Positions 53,394-60,916 of a DNA stretch of 64,000 nt are shown here, piece after piece. Made by a program: the position numbers and the translations under genes. The number at the start of each line of letters is the position of its first letter. The stretch's first letter is position 1. The DNA lies in contig NZ_JAAGWH010000013.1 of NCBI RefSeq assembly GCF_010682105.1, positions 62,001 to 126,000 of the forward strand, read 5' to 3'. Source of the stretch: Modestobacter muralis (lineage in GTDB: Bacteria > Actinomycetota > Actinomycetes > Mycobacteriales > Geodermatophilaceae). The notes under the pieces were generated by a model. The model ran no database searches, was not told the origin of the DNA, and saw only the letters and a program-made list of their open reading frames with translations.

Positions 53394-54167
53394 CTACACC
53401 GACAGCTGCAGGGCGCGGAGCAGCTCCGTCGCCCGGTCGCGGGGCAGCTCGGGCGAGCGGGTGAGCAGGGCGACGGCGACGACGTAGGAGTCCCCGCCGG
53501 ACCAGCCGTGGCCGTCGGCGGTGATCTCCGCGATGTGCCGGGCGACCTTGGGCTCGCGGCTGTAGGCCCCGAACTCCAGCCCCATGGCCAGGAAGTTGGC
53601 CACCTGGTAGCCGAGGTCGGCGGCGGTGGCCAGCGTGGCCGCGGGGTCGGAGTAGCTGGGCAGGGCGACCAGCAGGTGGTCGAAGCCGGCCTTGAGCAGC
53701 CGGAGCACGAGGTCGTTGCCGTACCAGCCACCCCACAGCTCCGGCATCCGGATGTCGCCGTCCGGGGCGGGGATGTAGGGCGGGTTGGCGATGACGGTGG
53801 AGACGTCGCGGCCGGCCGGGGAGTCGGCCCAGGTGAAGAAGTCGCCGAGCTTGACGCCGTAGCGGTCGCTCACGCCCAGCCCGCCGATGGTCTGCCGGGC
53901 CTTCTCCACCGAGGTCGGGCTGATGTCGGTGCCGTGCACGCGCAGGCCGGGCACCGCCCGCACCACGTGCGCGATCGCCCGGGCGTCGCCACTGCCCAGC
54001 TCGGCCACGCCCTCGGCCTGCCAGGGCACCAGCGAGGCGTACTGGGTGAGCAGCAGCTGCACCGAGAACGCGTAGTGCGCCGACTCCTCCGCACAGTCGA
54101 AGAAGCCGTGCTCGGGGTCGGTGGCCGGCGGCGGCGGGAGGAGCACAGCGGTGTCCCGGGGGTCCAT
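53394..54167 (-). CDS. class I SAM-dependent methyltransferase (NPPY type)
   Basis: The 257-residue protein has motif I VAELGSGDARAIA near residue 55, a TDISPTSVEKA acidic loop, and the catalytic-type IANPPYIP near residue 130, typical of methyltransferases acting on nucleic-acid bases or protein glutamine (HemK/small-methyltransferase group). The substrate cannot be told. A TAGAGC box and the palindrome AGAGCGCTCT lie immediately upstream of the ATG, a likely leaderless start. Confidence 0.8.
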   Translation of the reverse strand: MDPRDTAVLLPPPPATDPEHGFFDCAEESAHYAFSVQLLLTQYASLVPWQAEGVAELGSGDARAIAHVVRAVPGLRVHGTDISPTSVEKARQTIGGLGVSDRYGVKLGDFFTWADSPAGRDVSTVIANPPYIPAPDGDIRMPELWGGWYGNDLVLRLLKAGFDHLLVALPSYSDPAATLATAADLGYQVANFLAMGLEFGAYSREPKVARHIAEITADGHGWSGGDSYVVAVALLTRSPELPRDRATELLRALQLSV

Positions 54168-54240
54168 GGAGAGCGCTCTACCCGCTCAGGCGCCCGTCAT
54201 CCGGCCGTGCACCACAGTTCATCCCCCCGTGTCCTCCGCG

Positions 54241-54837
54241 TCAGGACGCCGGGTCGGCCCGGCGGGTCTCGGCACGGGAGAAGTTGCGGTACGAGCGGGA
54301 CGGCGTCGGGCCGCGCTGGTCCTGGTAGCGGGAGCCGTAGACGGCCGAGCCGTAGGGGTGCTCGGCGGGTGAGCTGAGCTGGAACAGGCACAGCTGGCCG
54401 ATCTTCATCCCGGGCCACAACGTGATCGGCAGGTTCGCCACGTTGGACAGCTCCAGGGTGATGTGGCCGGAGAACCCGGGGTCGACGAAGCCGGCCGTGG
54501 AGTGGGTGAGCAGCCCGAGCCGGCCGAGGGAGGACTTGCCCTCCAGTCGTGCCGCCAGGTCGTCGGGGACGTGCACGACCTCGAGCGTGGAGCCCAGCAC
54601 GAACTCACCGGGGTGCAGCACGAAGGGCTCGTCGCCGACCGGCTCGACCGCGGTGGTCAGGTCGTCCTGCTGCAGCGCGGGGTCGATGTGGGTGTAGCGG
54701 GCGTTGTTGAACACCCGGAAGTACCGGTCCAGCCGGACGTCGATGCTGGAGGGCTGCACCATCGCCGGCTCGTAGGGCTCGATGCCGAGCCGGCCGGTGG
54801 CCAACGCGGCCCGGATGTCGCGGTCGGACAGCAGCAT
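54241..54837 (-). CDS. dcd: dCTP deaminase
   Basis: The 198-residue enzyme deaminates dCTP to dUTP (possibly bifunctional to dUMP, as in some actinobacteria). Family motifs are [23 protein letters not shown], the [16 protein letters not shown] active-site stretch (with the catalytic Glu in HITLEL) and the mobile C-terminus with [16 protein letters not shown] 54837 is set by a TAGACT box seven bases upstream. Confidence 0.94.
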   Translation of the reverse strand: MLLSDRDIRAALATGRLGIEPYEPAMVQPSSIDVRLDRYFRVFNNARYTHIDPALQQDDLTTAVEPVGDEPFVLHPGEFVLGSTLEVVHVPDDLAARLEGKSSLGRLGLLTHSTAGFVDPGFSGHITLELSNVANLPITLWPGMKIGQLCLFQLSSPAEHPYGSAVYGSRYQDQRGPTPSRSYRNFSRAETRRADPAS

Positions 54838-54844
54838 GGCGCGG

Positions 54845-54850
54845 AGTCTA
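54845..54850 (-). promoter_or_regulatory. -10 box TAGACT of dcd (leaderless)
   Basis: On the minus strand TAGACT, seven bases, then ATG 54837. Confidence 0.6.
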
Positions 54851-54948
54851 GGGACCGGCCCCGACGCCCGTCCGCCCTGCCCGGAGGAGGGACCTCCCGG
54901 AGCGGTCGAGCGGCTTGCTAGGCTGTTCGTCACGGGCGAGAGCCCGAC

Positions 54949-55022
54949 GCGGGTGTAGTTCAATGGTAGAACATCAGCTTCCCAAGCTGACAGTGCGAGT
55001 TCGATTCTCGTCACCCGCTCCA
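54949..55022 (+). tRNA. tRNA-Gly (anticodon CCC)
   Basis: A full cloverleaf is visible: 7-bp acceptor GCGGGTG/CACCCGC, D arm GTTC/GAAC, anticodon stem TCAGC/GCTGA with loop TTCCCAA, and a T arm CGAGTTCGATTCTCG. CCA is encoded at 55020-55022. The last half is a typical integration target, and an element-encoded integrase lies downstream. Confidence 0.95.
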
Positions 55023-55026
55023 CAAC

Positions 55027-55067
55027 AAGGGCCCAGGTAAACGGCGTGTCAGCCGAGCCTGGGCCTT
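55027..55067 (+). terminator. terminator after tRNA-Gly
   Basis: AAGG(G)CCCAGG pairs with CCTGGGCCTT, with an inner CGGC/GCCG pair, five bases after the tRNA. Confidence 0.65.
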
Positions 55068-55139
55068 CGTCGTTCGTAGGGCCAACGGGGCCGCGTGCCC
55101 GCTACGTGCCCGATCCCCCACTAAAGCCCGTCCTGCGGG

Positions 55140-55580
55140 TCATGTGCGCCGTGACCGCTGCCGGTGTCCTTGAGCGGCCCACTCAGGGACAGTTCGCCCG
55201 TCCCAGGAGCGCCTGATGGCCAGCGCCGCGCGTGGACGCCTGAGCATGTTCCAGAGCGCTGAGATGGGGAGGGCAACTCCGGCGCGCGCTTGCTCATCCT
55301 CTGCGAGATCGATCTGAAGCTCCGGACTGCTGGTCCAGTCCATGCTCCCTCTCACCGTGTGCTTGCCCGGCGGTAGAGGGACATCGGCGAACTCCCCCTG
55401 CTTCAGGCGAGCAACCTCGCGACCGTCGACCTGGACGACCAGACGGCGAAGGATCCCTCCACCGTCGTGGGGACGCTGCACGTGAAGACTGGCCACGACT
55501 GCGCAACGTACTGGTCCGTTGGTTCGTGTAAGGGTCGCCGGCCGGGCAGTCACCGCGATGGGTGTCCCTGGGGCACCCAT
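55140..55580 (-). CDS. small protein of unknown function in the accessory region
   Basis: This protein of 146 residues at most has a central strand-rich core, VVQVDGREVARLKQGEFADV, then PLPPGKHTVRGSMDWTSSPE and LQIDLAEDEQ, which looks like a PEGA/carboxypeptidase-regulatory type beta-sandwich that presents a PPGKHTV turn (inference). The first 25 residues are low-complexity and the true start may be an internal GTG. No signal peptide is clear. It is the gene nearest the tRNA. Confidence 0.5.
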   Translation of the reverse strand: MGAPGTPIAVTARPATLTRTNGPVRCAVVASLHVQRPHDGGGILRRLVVQVDGREVARLKQGEFADVPLPPGKHTVRGSMDWTSSPELQIDLAEDEQARAGVALPISALWNMLRRPRAALAIRRSWDGRTVPEWAAQGHRQRSRRT

Positions 55581-55759
55581 GTCCCAGAGCGGCCCACTCT
55601 GAGACAGCCGTCGCTGCCTCCCGTAGCCCTTGACTGCGACTTGCTTATGCGCCCTTAAGCGCGTTCTGGGCGAAGGTTGCCAGTCGTGGCATCAGCCGCG
55701 TCGCGAGAGGTCGCCGCACCGGTTGCTCGGCCGTGGCCGCAACGCAACGCAACTCTACG

Positions 55760-56626
55760 TCAGCGACTTCCGACGATCGACTGACGAAGCTTACCAAGTT
55801 CCATTTGTGCCACCTCATGGACGGCAGCCTCCCACTCCCCGCGGGCGGCGCCATTCGTTGGGTCTAGATCAACTGCCGTCTGGATCAGGCCCCATGGGGT
55901 AACGCCAAGAAAATCGTTCGCCACTTGAGCCTTGAACAACTCTAAAGCTTGCGGTGAGCAGTTGGCCTGGATCATGCCGAAGCATGCAATATAAACCTCC
56001 CTGCATGCCATTACGAGACCGTTCGTTGTGGCGTCGAGTGGTGCGCTCGCCCCCATCGCCCCTCGGAAGCCCGCTGGCGTCATGCTCGACTCGATGCTAT
56101 TGATCCACGAAATGAACCAACCCTCGCTGGGGAAGCCGTCCGCGTTGGCTGAAGTTTCCCCAATCACAGCGGCGGGTTCCTCCAGGTGAAACAGCTTGTC
56201 AATGCCGTGGGCGACGGCCACCAATGCCTCAGCGTTGCTTCTCAGGAAGAAGAAGTCGCCGCTGTAACTCTCGCTACCATCGGCAACATCAACTGCCGGC
56301 TTGATCAAGCGAATCCCCAGGCGGATCCCACCTGTTGCCAGGCGGTCTACCGACGTGCCGCCCACGCGCTCCGCAGGAATCGAAAACTCAATAGAACCCC
56401 TGTGGACCGACCCGACGAGCAGGCGTGTGCTGGTAGCGACTAGGACAGGTTGTAGGGGCTTGTCCACGGACGTTACAATATAGTGAATGTCTTGAATTTC
56501 GTTCGCCGATAGCACGTTAGTGAGCGACTGCTGAACGCGAGCCAGCTCGCGCGCATCGGCGGACGCACCGTCCGCAAACCGCTTCAGTCGCGGGTCTAGT
56601 TCCACGGCCCTTGGAAATAGCGCCAT
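55760..56626 (-). CDS. 288-residue accessory protein with possible PH-like N-terminal domain
   Basis: I do not recognise a named family. Residues about 45-85 (VTSVDKPLQPVLVATSTRLL, then VGSVHRGSIEFSIPAERV) have the strand pattern of bacterial PH-like/GRAM domains. The C-terminal half is helical with DLDPTNGAARGEWEAAVHEV. It is soluble, uses more A/T-rich codons than the chromosome around it, and lies between tRNA and integrase, all consistent with cargo of foreign origin. A terminator-like inverted repeat lies upstream. Confidence 0.65.
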   Translation of the reverse strand: MALFPRAVELDPRLKRFADGASADARELARVQQSLTNVLSANEIQDIHYIVTSVDKPLQPVLVATSTRLLVGSVHRGSIEFSIPAERVGGTSVDRLATGGIRLGIRLIKPAVDVADGSESYSGDFFFLRSNAEALVAVAHGIDKLFHLEEPAAVIGETSANADGFPSEGWFISWINSIESSMTPAGFRGAMGASAPLDATTNGLVMACREVYIACFGMIQANCSPQALELFKAQVANDFLGVTPWGLIQTAVDLDPTNGAARGEWEAAVHEVAQMELGKLRQSIVGSR

Positions 56627-56674
56627 TTCGATCGTTCCTCCAGTACGGAACCTACAGCGACGTTCTTACCGAAA

Positions 56675-56728
56675 CCTCAGCCGCGCACGGGTGGCCGGCG
56701 GACGTTTTCTATTCGTGCGCGGCTGAGG
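56675..56728 (-). terminator. perfect 15-bp inverted repeat in the 331-bp gap of the accessory region
   Basis: CCTCAGCCGCGCACG (56675-56689) and its complement (56714-56728) flank a 24-base loop. On the minus strand it is followed by TTTCGG, so it probably ends transcription of the zinc-ribbon gene at 56958. I see no credible gene in 56627-56957. Confidence 0.55.
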
Positions 56729-56957
56729 ACGCCTTGGACACGAACCGGCCTAACTCGGCGAGTACAGGTCAGAAGGGCAGAGCCCGTGACCTCGGTGGCG
56801 GGCCATTGGGTCAAGATGCCACCTCTGCTGGGCGTCTGTGCTCCGCTGGTCATCTCGCTCGTATAGGTCGGCATGTAGCAGCCAGTCAGTGCAGCGCTCT
56901 ACGGAGGTCAATTCGCACGGTAGCCACCAGCGGCATCACGCCGAATCAGAAGGCCAG

Positions 56958-57131
56958 TCACTTGTGGAAGCGATCTCTCAGACCATTGGAGCACCAGTAG
57001 CCGTCTTGGCAGCCCCAGTTGCATTGCGTCGTTTGACCTGACCCCTTGCCGTTGCAATTCGGGCAGCGCGTGTGCTTCGTCCGCTTCCTCTCCTTACCGC
57101 AATACATGTCTTTATCGCTGCCGTATGACAT
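56958..57131 (-). CDS. 57-residue cysteine-rich zinc-ribbon-like protein
   Basis: The product reads MSYGSDKDMYCGKERKRTKH, then TRCPNCNGKGSGQTTQCNWG, CQDGYWCSNG and LRDRFHK. The paired CxxC-type motifs with Gly-rich knuckles (CPNCNGKG and CNWGCQDGYWC) resemble half of a DnaJ-type zinc finger and should bind zinc. ATG 57131 has an AGGTGG ribosome site, and a stop codon of an upstream frame lies 9 bases before it. It is too short for routine ORF cut-offs. No named family recognised. Confidence 0.65.
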   Translation of the reverse strand: MSYGSDKDMYCGKERKRTKHTRCPNCNGKGSGQTTQCNWGCQDGYWCSNGLRDRFHK

Positions 57132-57140
57132 ATCCCACCT

Positions 57141-57697
57141 TCAGGTTGGCTTTGATTCTAGACGCCGTTGGCATGGGGCGATGGCACTTCTTAGCATGCG
57201 GTCCCGACTCGGGTCCTTTATGGCCTCCTCCTCTTCGTAGGGCGATACGATGGATGGTTCGGGGATTACGCTCCCCAGAAGGCAGACTCAACCGATCCGA
57301 CGGATGCCAGGGATCCATCGAGACCCTTCCAGGTACCTGCGATCGGGATAGGAGAGTTATCGAACTCTGGCGGCACGAACCACATTTCGCGCGACTGACT
57401 GTCGTCCCAGATCGCGAGATAGAGGCGTCCCCCATCGGACAACTCCTGCGCCACGAAACGCGCAGGTGGCACCCGCCTGGTGCTGACCTGAGTCGACTCT
57501 AGGTTCAGAATGTTGCTTGGAGGGCGCCACTGGATGTCCACAGGCCCTCCGGCCAGGTCGTAACAGCGGCTAGCTGCTGCTACGAAGTTCACGAGGCACT
57601 GGTCCACACTAAGCCGTGAGGAGAACTTCCGACCAATGAAGGCGTTGGAACTAGAGAGAGATGAGGAGGTATTTCGCCTTCGAGAAAAGATTCCCAT
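57141..57697 (-). pseudogene. accessory gene, apparently frameshifted (intact ORF 57266-57697)
   Basis: The uninterrupted frame from ATG 57697 gives 143 residues (MGIFSRRRNTSSSLSSSNAF..., ending SVESAFWGA). It has a strand-rich centre (GPVDIQWRPP, RFVAQELSDGGRLYLAIWDD). Just before its stop lies a GGGG run. Reading on in the neighbouring frame gives GSVIPEPSIVSPYEEEEAIK, then DPSRDRMLRSAIAPCQRRLE and SKPT, ending nine bases before the zinc-ribbon start with ribosome-site spacing. One inserted base would fuse them into about 185 residues. Family unknown. Confidence 0.5.
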
Positions 57698-58005
57698 ACG
57701 GCACGGCCCTTCGCAGAGGAGGGAGGGGCTATGAGGCCCAGCGACCGACGACCCGCGCCCCGTTGGTGGCGTGGAGCATGCCAGCTCCCCTACTGCTATG
57801 ACTAGGGGTAGACGTCCCAGGCCGCGCTCGGCGGTCGACCACCGGTTGGCGGGGGGACGCTGACCGGGGCCCGAGGCCCGGGGCCACCGGGGGACTCGGC
57901 GCGGAATGAATCCAGAGACGTACAACCTTTTGCACCTCTGCGCAAGCGCTGACCCGTACGCGTCCCGGAGGGTCGGACGCCCGAGCGATAGCCCTGAAGC
58001 CGCCT
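57698..58005. other. non-coding gap between the accessory gene and int
   Basis: About 300 bases with no convincing gene; a GC-rich imperfect palindrome lies around 57866-57887. It could hold promoter sequence for the minus-strand accessory genes, and an attachment site cannot be excluded. Confidence 0.35.
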
Positions 58006-58011
58006 TCAGGG
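57992..58011 (-). terminator. hairpin overlapping the integrase stop
   Basis: CCCTGAAG-CCGC-CTTCAGGG, a perfect 8-bp stem that includes the int stop codon. Confidence 0.6.
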
Positions 58012-59148
58012 ACGTGGGTGGTGGCGGACAAAATCTGCAGAAGAGGCCCTAGATGCCGCACCCGTGAGCAGCGCGTTGAGGGCTGCCGCGACCGCACGGT
58101 CCCGCTCCGGCGTGGTGTGCAGGTAAATGCGAGCGGCCCGCGTAGACGAATGGCCCATGCGCGTCATGAGGTCCGACAGGTTCGCCCCGGCATGAGCGGT
58201 CAGGGTGTTGCCGGTGTGCCGCAGATCGTGGAAGTGCACGCCCGTCACCTCGGCGTGAGCCATCGCCGCCCGCCAGTGCTTCTGGAACCCGCTGCGCCGG
58301 ATGTGGACCCCGGTCGGCCCCGTGAACACGAGGGCGGCGCCGTCGGCGGCGACGTAACGGCGCAGGTGCTCCCGCAGCTCGGGGAGCACAGCCTCGGGCA
58401 GCGCCACAGTGCGGCGCCCGGCGGCAGACTTGGGCGGCCCGACGACGAACTTCCCGTACGGCTCGCTGGCGGAGACCCGCACGTGCACCAGGCCGGCCTC
58501 AGCATCGACCGCTCCCCGCGTCAGCGCCGCTAGCTCACCCCACCGGAGACTGCCGAAGGTGCCCAGCAGCACCAGCATCCGGAACCGGTCGGGAACACCG
58601 TCCGCGAGGGCGTAGACCTGCGCGAGGGTCAACAACGGCCGCTCCGGAGGGCGCTCGGTCGAAGCGCCGCGGATCTGGCACGGGTTGCGCCGCACCAGCC
58701 GGTCGTCCTCCGCCGTTGCCATGACCGACTTCAGCAGTCGGTAGGCCTTGGCGACCGTGGACTCTCCCAACCCGCCGGCCAGGAGATTGGCCCGCCACAA
58801 GCGGACCTGCGCCGGGGACAGGTCCCCCACCGGAACGTGCCCGAGGCCGGGAACGATGTGCAGCCGCAGCAGTCCCTCGTAGAGCTGCACCGTGCGCGGG
58901 CGCAGACCCGGGCGCTCCCTGATCCACGCCGACCCGTACTGCGCCACCGTGACCCGCGAGGACTCCGGCTTGGACAAATCGCCGCGCAGGAGGTCGCTCT
59001 CCGTCGCGGCGAGCCAGCGGTCGGCGTCGGCCTTGCGTTCGAACGTGCTCGGGGCGCTGTGGTCGACACCGTCGGTGCCGAGGTAGCGGGCCTGATAGCG
59101 ACCCGAGGGCAGCTTGCGGACGCGCCCGAAGCGGCGCCGGGCGGCCAT
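58006..59148 (-). CDS. int: tyrosine-recombinase integrase
   Basis: This 380-residue phage-type integrase inserts and excises the element. It has an N-terminal arm-binding domain (GRYQARYLGTDG), a SAM-like core-binding domain near residues 65-150, and a catalytic domain with Arg in GSLRWGELAAL, HDLRHTGNT, the GHSSTRAARIY motif and the Tyr nucleophile in RIYLHTT. ATG 59148 overlaps the xis stop by one base; a longer start at 59190 is less likely. It is the last gene of a rep-xis-int operon. Confidence 0.93.
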   Translation of the reverse strand: MAARRRFGRVRKLPSGRYQARYLGTDGVDHSAPSTFERKADADRWLAATESDLLRGDLSKPESSRVTVAQYGSAWIRERPGLRPRTVQLYEGLLRLHIVPGLGHVPVGDLSPAQVRLWRANLLAGGLGESTVAKAYRLLKSVMATAEDDRLVRRNPCQIRGASTERPPERPLLTLAQVYALADGVPDRFRMLVLLGTFGSLRWGELAALTRGAVDAEAGLVHVRVSASEPYGKFVVGPPKSAAGRRTVALPEAVLPELREHLRRYVAADGAALVFTGPTGVHIRRSGFQKHWRAAMAHAEVTGVHFHDLRHTGNTLTAHAGANLSDLMTRMGHSSTRAARIYLHTTPERDRAVAAALNALLTGAASRASSADFVRHHPRP

Positions 59149-59393
59149 CAGGAGGCCTGGCCGAGGTACTGACGGACCGGCGCCTGGCAAGGCTGCACCA
59201 TCCCGGCCTGGACGTACTCCGCCAGCGCGGACTCGGGGATGCGGACGTGCCGGCCTAGGTGCAGGAACCGGATACGTCGTTCAGCGATCAGGCGACGGGG
59301 AAACCGCGAGGTCGTGCCGAGCAGGACTGCGGCCTCGTCGACGGTCAGCAGCTTTTCCACCGGGTGCGCTCCTTCTGTGTCGTGGTGGCTCAT
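59148..59393 (-). CDS. xis: excisionase / MerR-type helix-turn-helix protein
   Basis: The 81-residue protein has a DNA-binding fold of the excisionase family: LLTVDEAAVLLGTTSRFPRRL, then IRFLHLGRHVRIPESALAEY. It directs the integrase toward excision. ATG 59393 overlaps the rep stop (ATGA); a GTG at 59360 with an AGAAGGAG site is the alternative start. Order rep-xis-int is that of pSAM2. Confidence 0.88.
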   Translation of the reverse strand: MSHHDTEGAHPVEKLLTVDEAAVLLGTTSRFPRRLIAERRIRFLHLGRHVRIPESALAEYVQAGMVQPCQAPVRQYLGQAS

Positions 59394-60916
59394 GTGCCGT
59401 AGGTGCGTGCGCTTGTCGAGGGGTGCGAGCGGGTGCGTACTTTCGCGTCTCTCCAGTCCCGGACCCCGTCACTGCCGGTCGCAGCCAGAGCGGCGTCCCC
59501 AGCGGTGAGCCAGCCGATCCCGGCCAGGGCCCAGTCCGACAGGACCAGCGTGGAGTCCTCGGCGGGGTCGTCGTCCTGCCAGCCGGTCGTGCCCTCGTCG
59601 CAGCTCTCACCGCGCAGGCGTTGCAGCTGCCACCGCTTTCGGGCCGTCCGCAGGCGGCCGAGGGTCGTGGAGTAGCGGCGAGATTTAGTGGAGAAGTGCC
59701 CCCGGAACCCGAGCATCGCCGCCCACCGCACCAGCCCCGCGTAGTGCTCCCCGCCCGTTGACGCGACGTCCAGGACGGTCGCGAGCAGCCGGCAGATGTG
59801 GGCGTTCACCCCGAGCCGGGCCGCAGCCTCGGGAGAGCGCAATCGCTGCGGAAGACCGAACTCCTCGCACGCCTTGGTGGCGTACTTCGCGATGTAGGCC
59901 GCAACCGTCTCCGGATGCAGGTCCCTGGACTGTTCCCGGCCATCGTCGCGGCTCGCGGTCGAGGTGACCGGGCGTGCGTCGACCTGCTTCCCGAATCGCA
60001 GCCGCAGGCCGGGCTCCCCATCGCTGGCCGGGGGTGCGTCGTAGGCGACGAGAGCAGCGGTCTCGCGGATGACGTCGGCCAGCACCTCAGCGGGGACATC
60101 GACCAGCGGAACCGGGAACGGGTGTTCTCCCGTGACGGCAGACGCCGGACCGTCGAGGCGAATCAGTGCGTGGAAGTGGATGACCCCACGGCGCTGGAAC
60201 TCCGCCACCTTCGCGAAGGAAAGCCGGGCCAGCTGGACGAGGCGGGTCTGCGTCATCCCCAGCCGGGCGGCGAGGCGGCGGCGCAAGGTGATGGTGAACC
60301 GACGCCACAGCTCAGGGGCGTGCCACTGCCACACCACGTGCTCGGTGTAGCGGTAGCAGTCCCGGCACAAGGGCTGACCGAGACGGGAGTCCCCATCAGC
60401 ATGGACCGCGTTGCAGCCGACCGGCCGCCCGTGCTGGCAGACGACACGGCGCCTCGGGTGGCAGCGCCCGAGTCCACCCTGCCCGGTGCGAGTGGTGTGG
60501 ACCGGCCCGAACGAGGGTGCGGTCACCGTCGCGAACACCATCGGGTGCGCCGCGACGCTCTCAGGGACACCCTTCATGCCGCCCGCAGCGCCAGCGGCGA
60601 GCAGGTGCCAGGTGTCGCCCTTGTACTCATGCGAGCACGACGGGCAGACCGAGGCCCGCCGGTTCCCGCACCGGACGTAGAGCACTCCATCCGGCTCGCC
60701 GGTCGTGGAGTACGTCGACAGGACTTCCCCGGTGGTCTTGTCCAGGGTGGTCGCAGAGCCGGTCAACCGGATCGGCGACGTGCAGTGCCCGGCGGCGGCG
60801 GCCTGCTCAGCCCACCGGTTGAAGTTCGGGGACAGCAGGCGCGCGGCGACCTGACGCTCGACCACGACCGGATCGACGCGGCACGCCAGCGACGACGAGG
60901 AATCGGTGACGGTCAT
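59390..60916 (-). CDS. repSA: replication initiator (RepSA type)
   Basis: The 508-residue protein matches RepSA-like rolling-circle initiators of AICEs. It has a zinc-binding-type region CGNRRASVCPSCSHEYKG and the HUH-type metal motif in VIHFHALIRLDG, with a candidate Tyr further on (TVAAYIAKYATKACEEFG). It should nick the element's origin for replication before transfer. The ATG is four bases inside the end of the transfer gene. Symbol by similarity to pSAM2. Confidence 0.85.
   Translation of the reverse strand: MTVTDSSSSLACRVDPVVVERQVAARLLSPNFNRWAEQAAAAGHCTSPIRLTGSATTLDKTTGEVLSTYSTTGEPDGVLYVRCGNRRASVCPSCSHEYKGDTWHLLAAGAAGGMKGVPESVAAHPMVFATVTAPSFGPVHTTRTGQGGLGRCHPRRRVVCQHGRPVGCNAVHADGDSRLGQPLCRDCYRYTEHVVWQWHAPELWRRFTITLRRRLAARLGMTQTRLVQLARLSFAKVAEFQRRGVIHFHALIRLDGPASAVTGEHPFPVPLVDVPAEVLADVIRETAALVAYDAPPASDGEPGLRLRFGKQVDARPVTSTASRDDGREQSRDLHPETVAAYIAKYATKACEEFGLPQRLRSPEAAARLGVNAHICRLLATVLDVASTGGEHYAGLVRWAAMLGFRGHFSTKSRRYSTTLGRLRTARKRWQLQRLRGESCDEGTTGWQDDDPAEDSTLVLSDWALAGIGWLTAGDAALAATGSDGVRDWRDAKVRTRSHPSTSARTYGT

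Noticed and set aside
54241-55023. Frame joining dcd to an N-terminal extension through the tRNA
   Set aside because: The extension is the antisense of tRNA-Gly; dcd starts at ATG 54837 with a leaderless promoter.
56611-57000. 129-codon plus-strand frame in the accessory region
   Set aside because: Low-complexity, overlaps the start of the minus-strand 288-residue gene, spans the inverted repeat and the 3' end of the zinc-ribbon gene.
58006-58060. Attachment site at the 3' end of int matching tRNA-Gly
   Set aside because: No stretch here resembles the tRNA 3' half, so no att core can be claimed.
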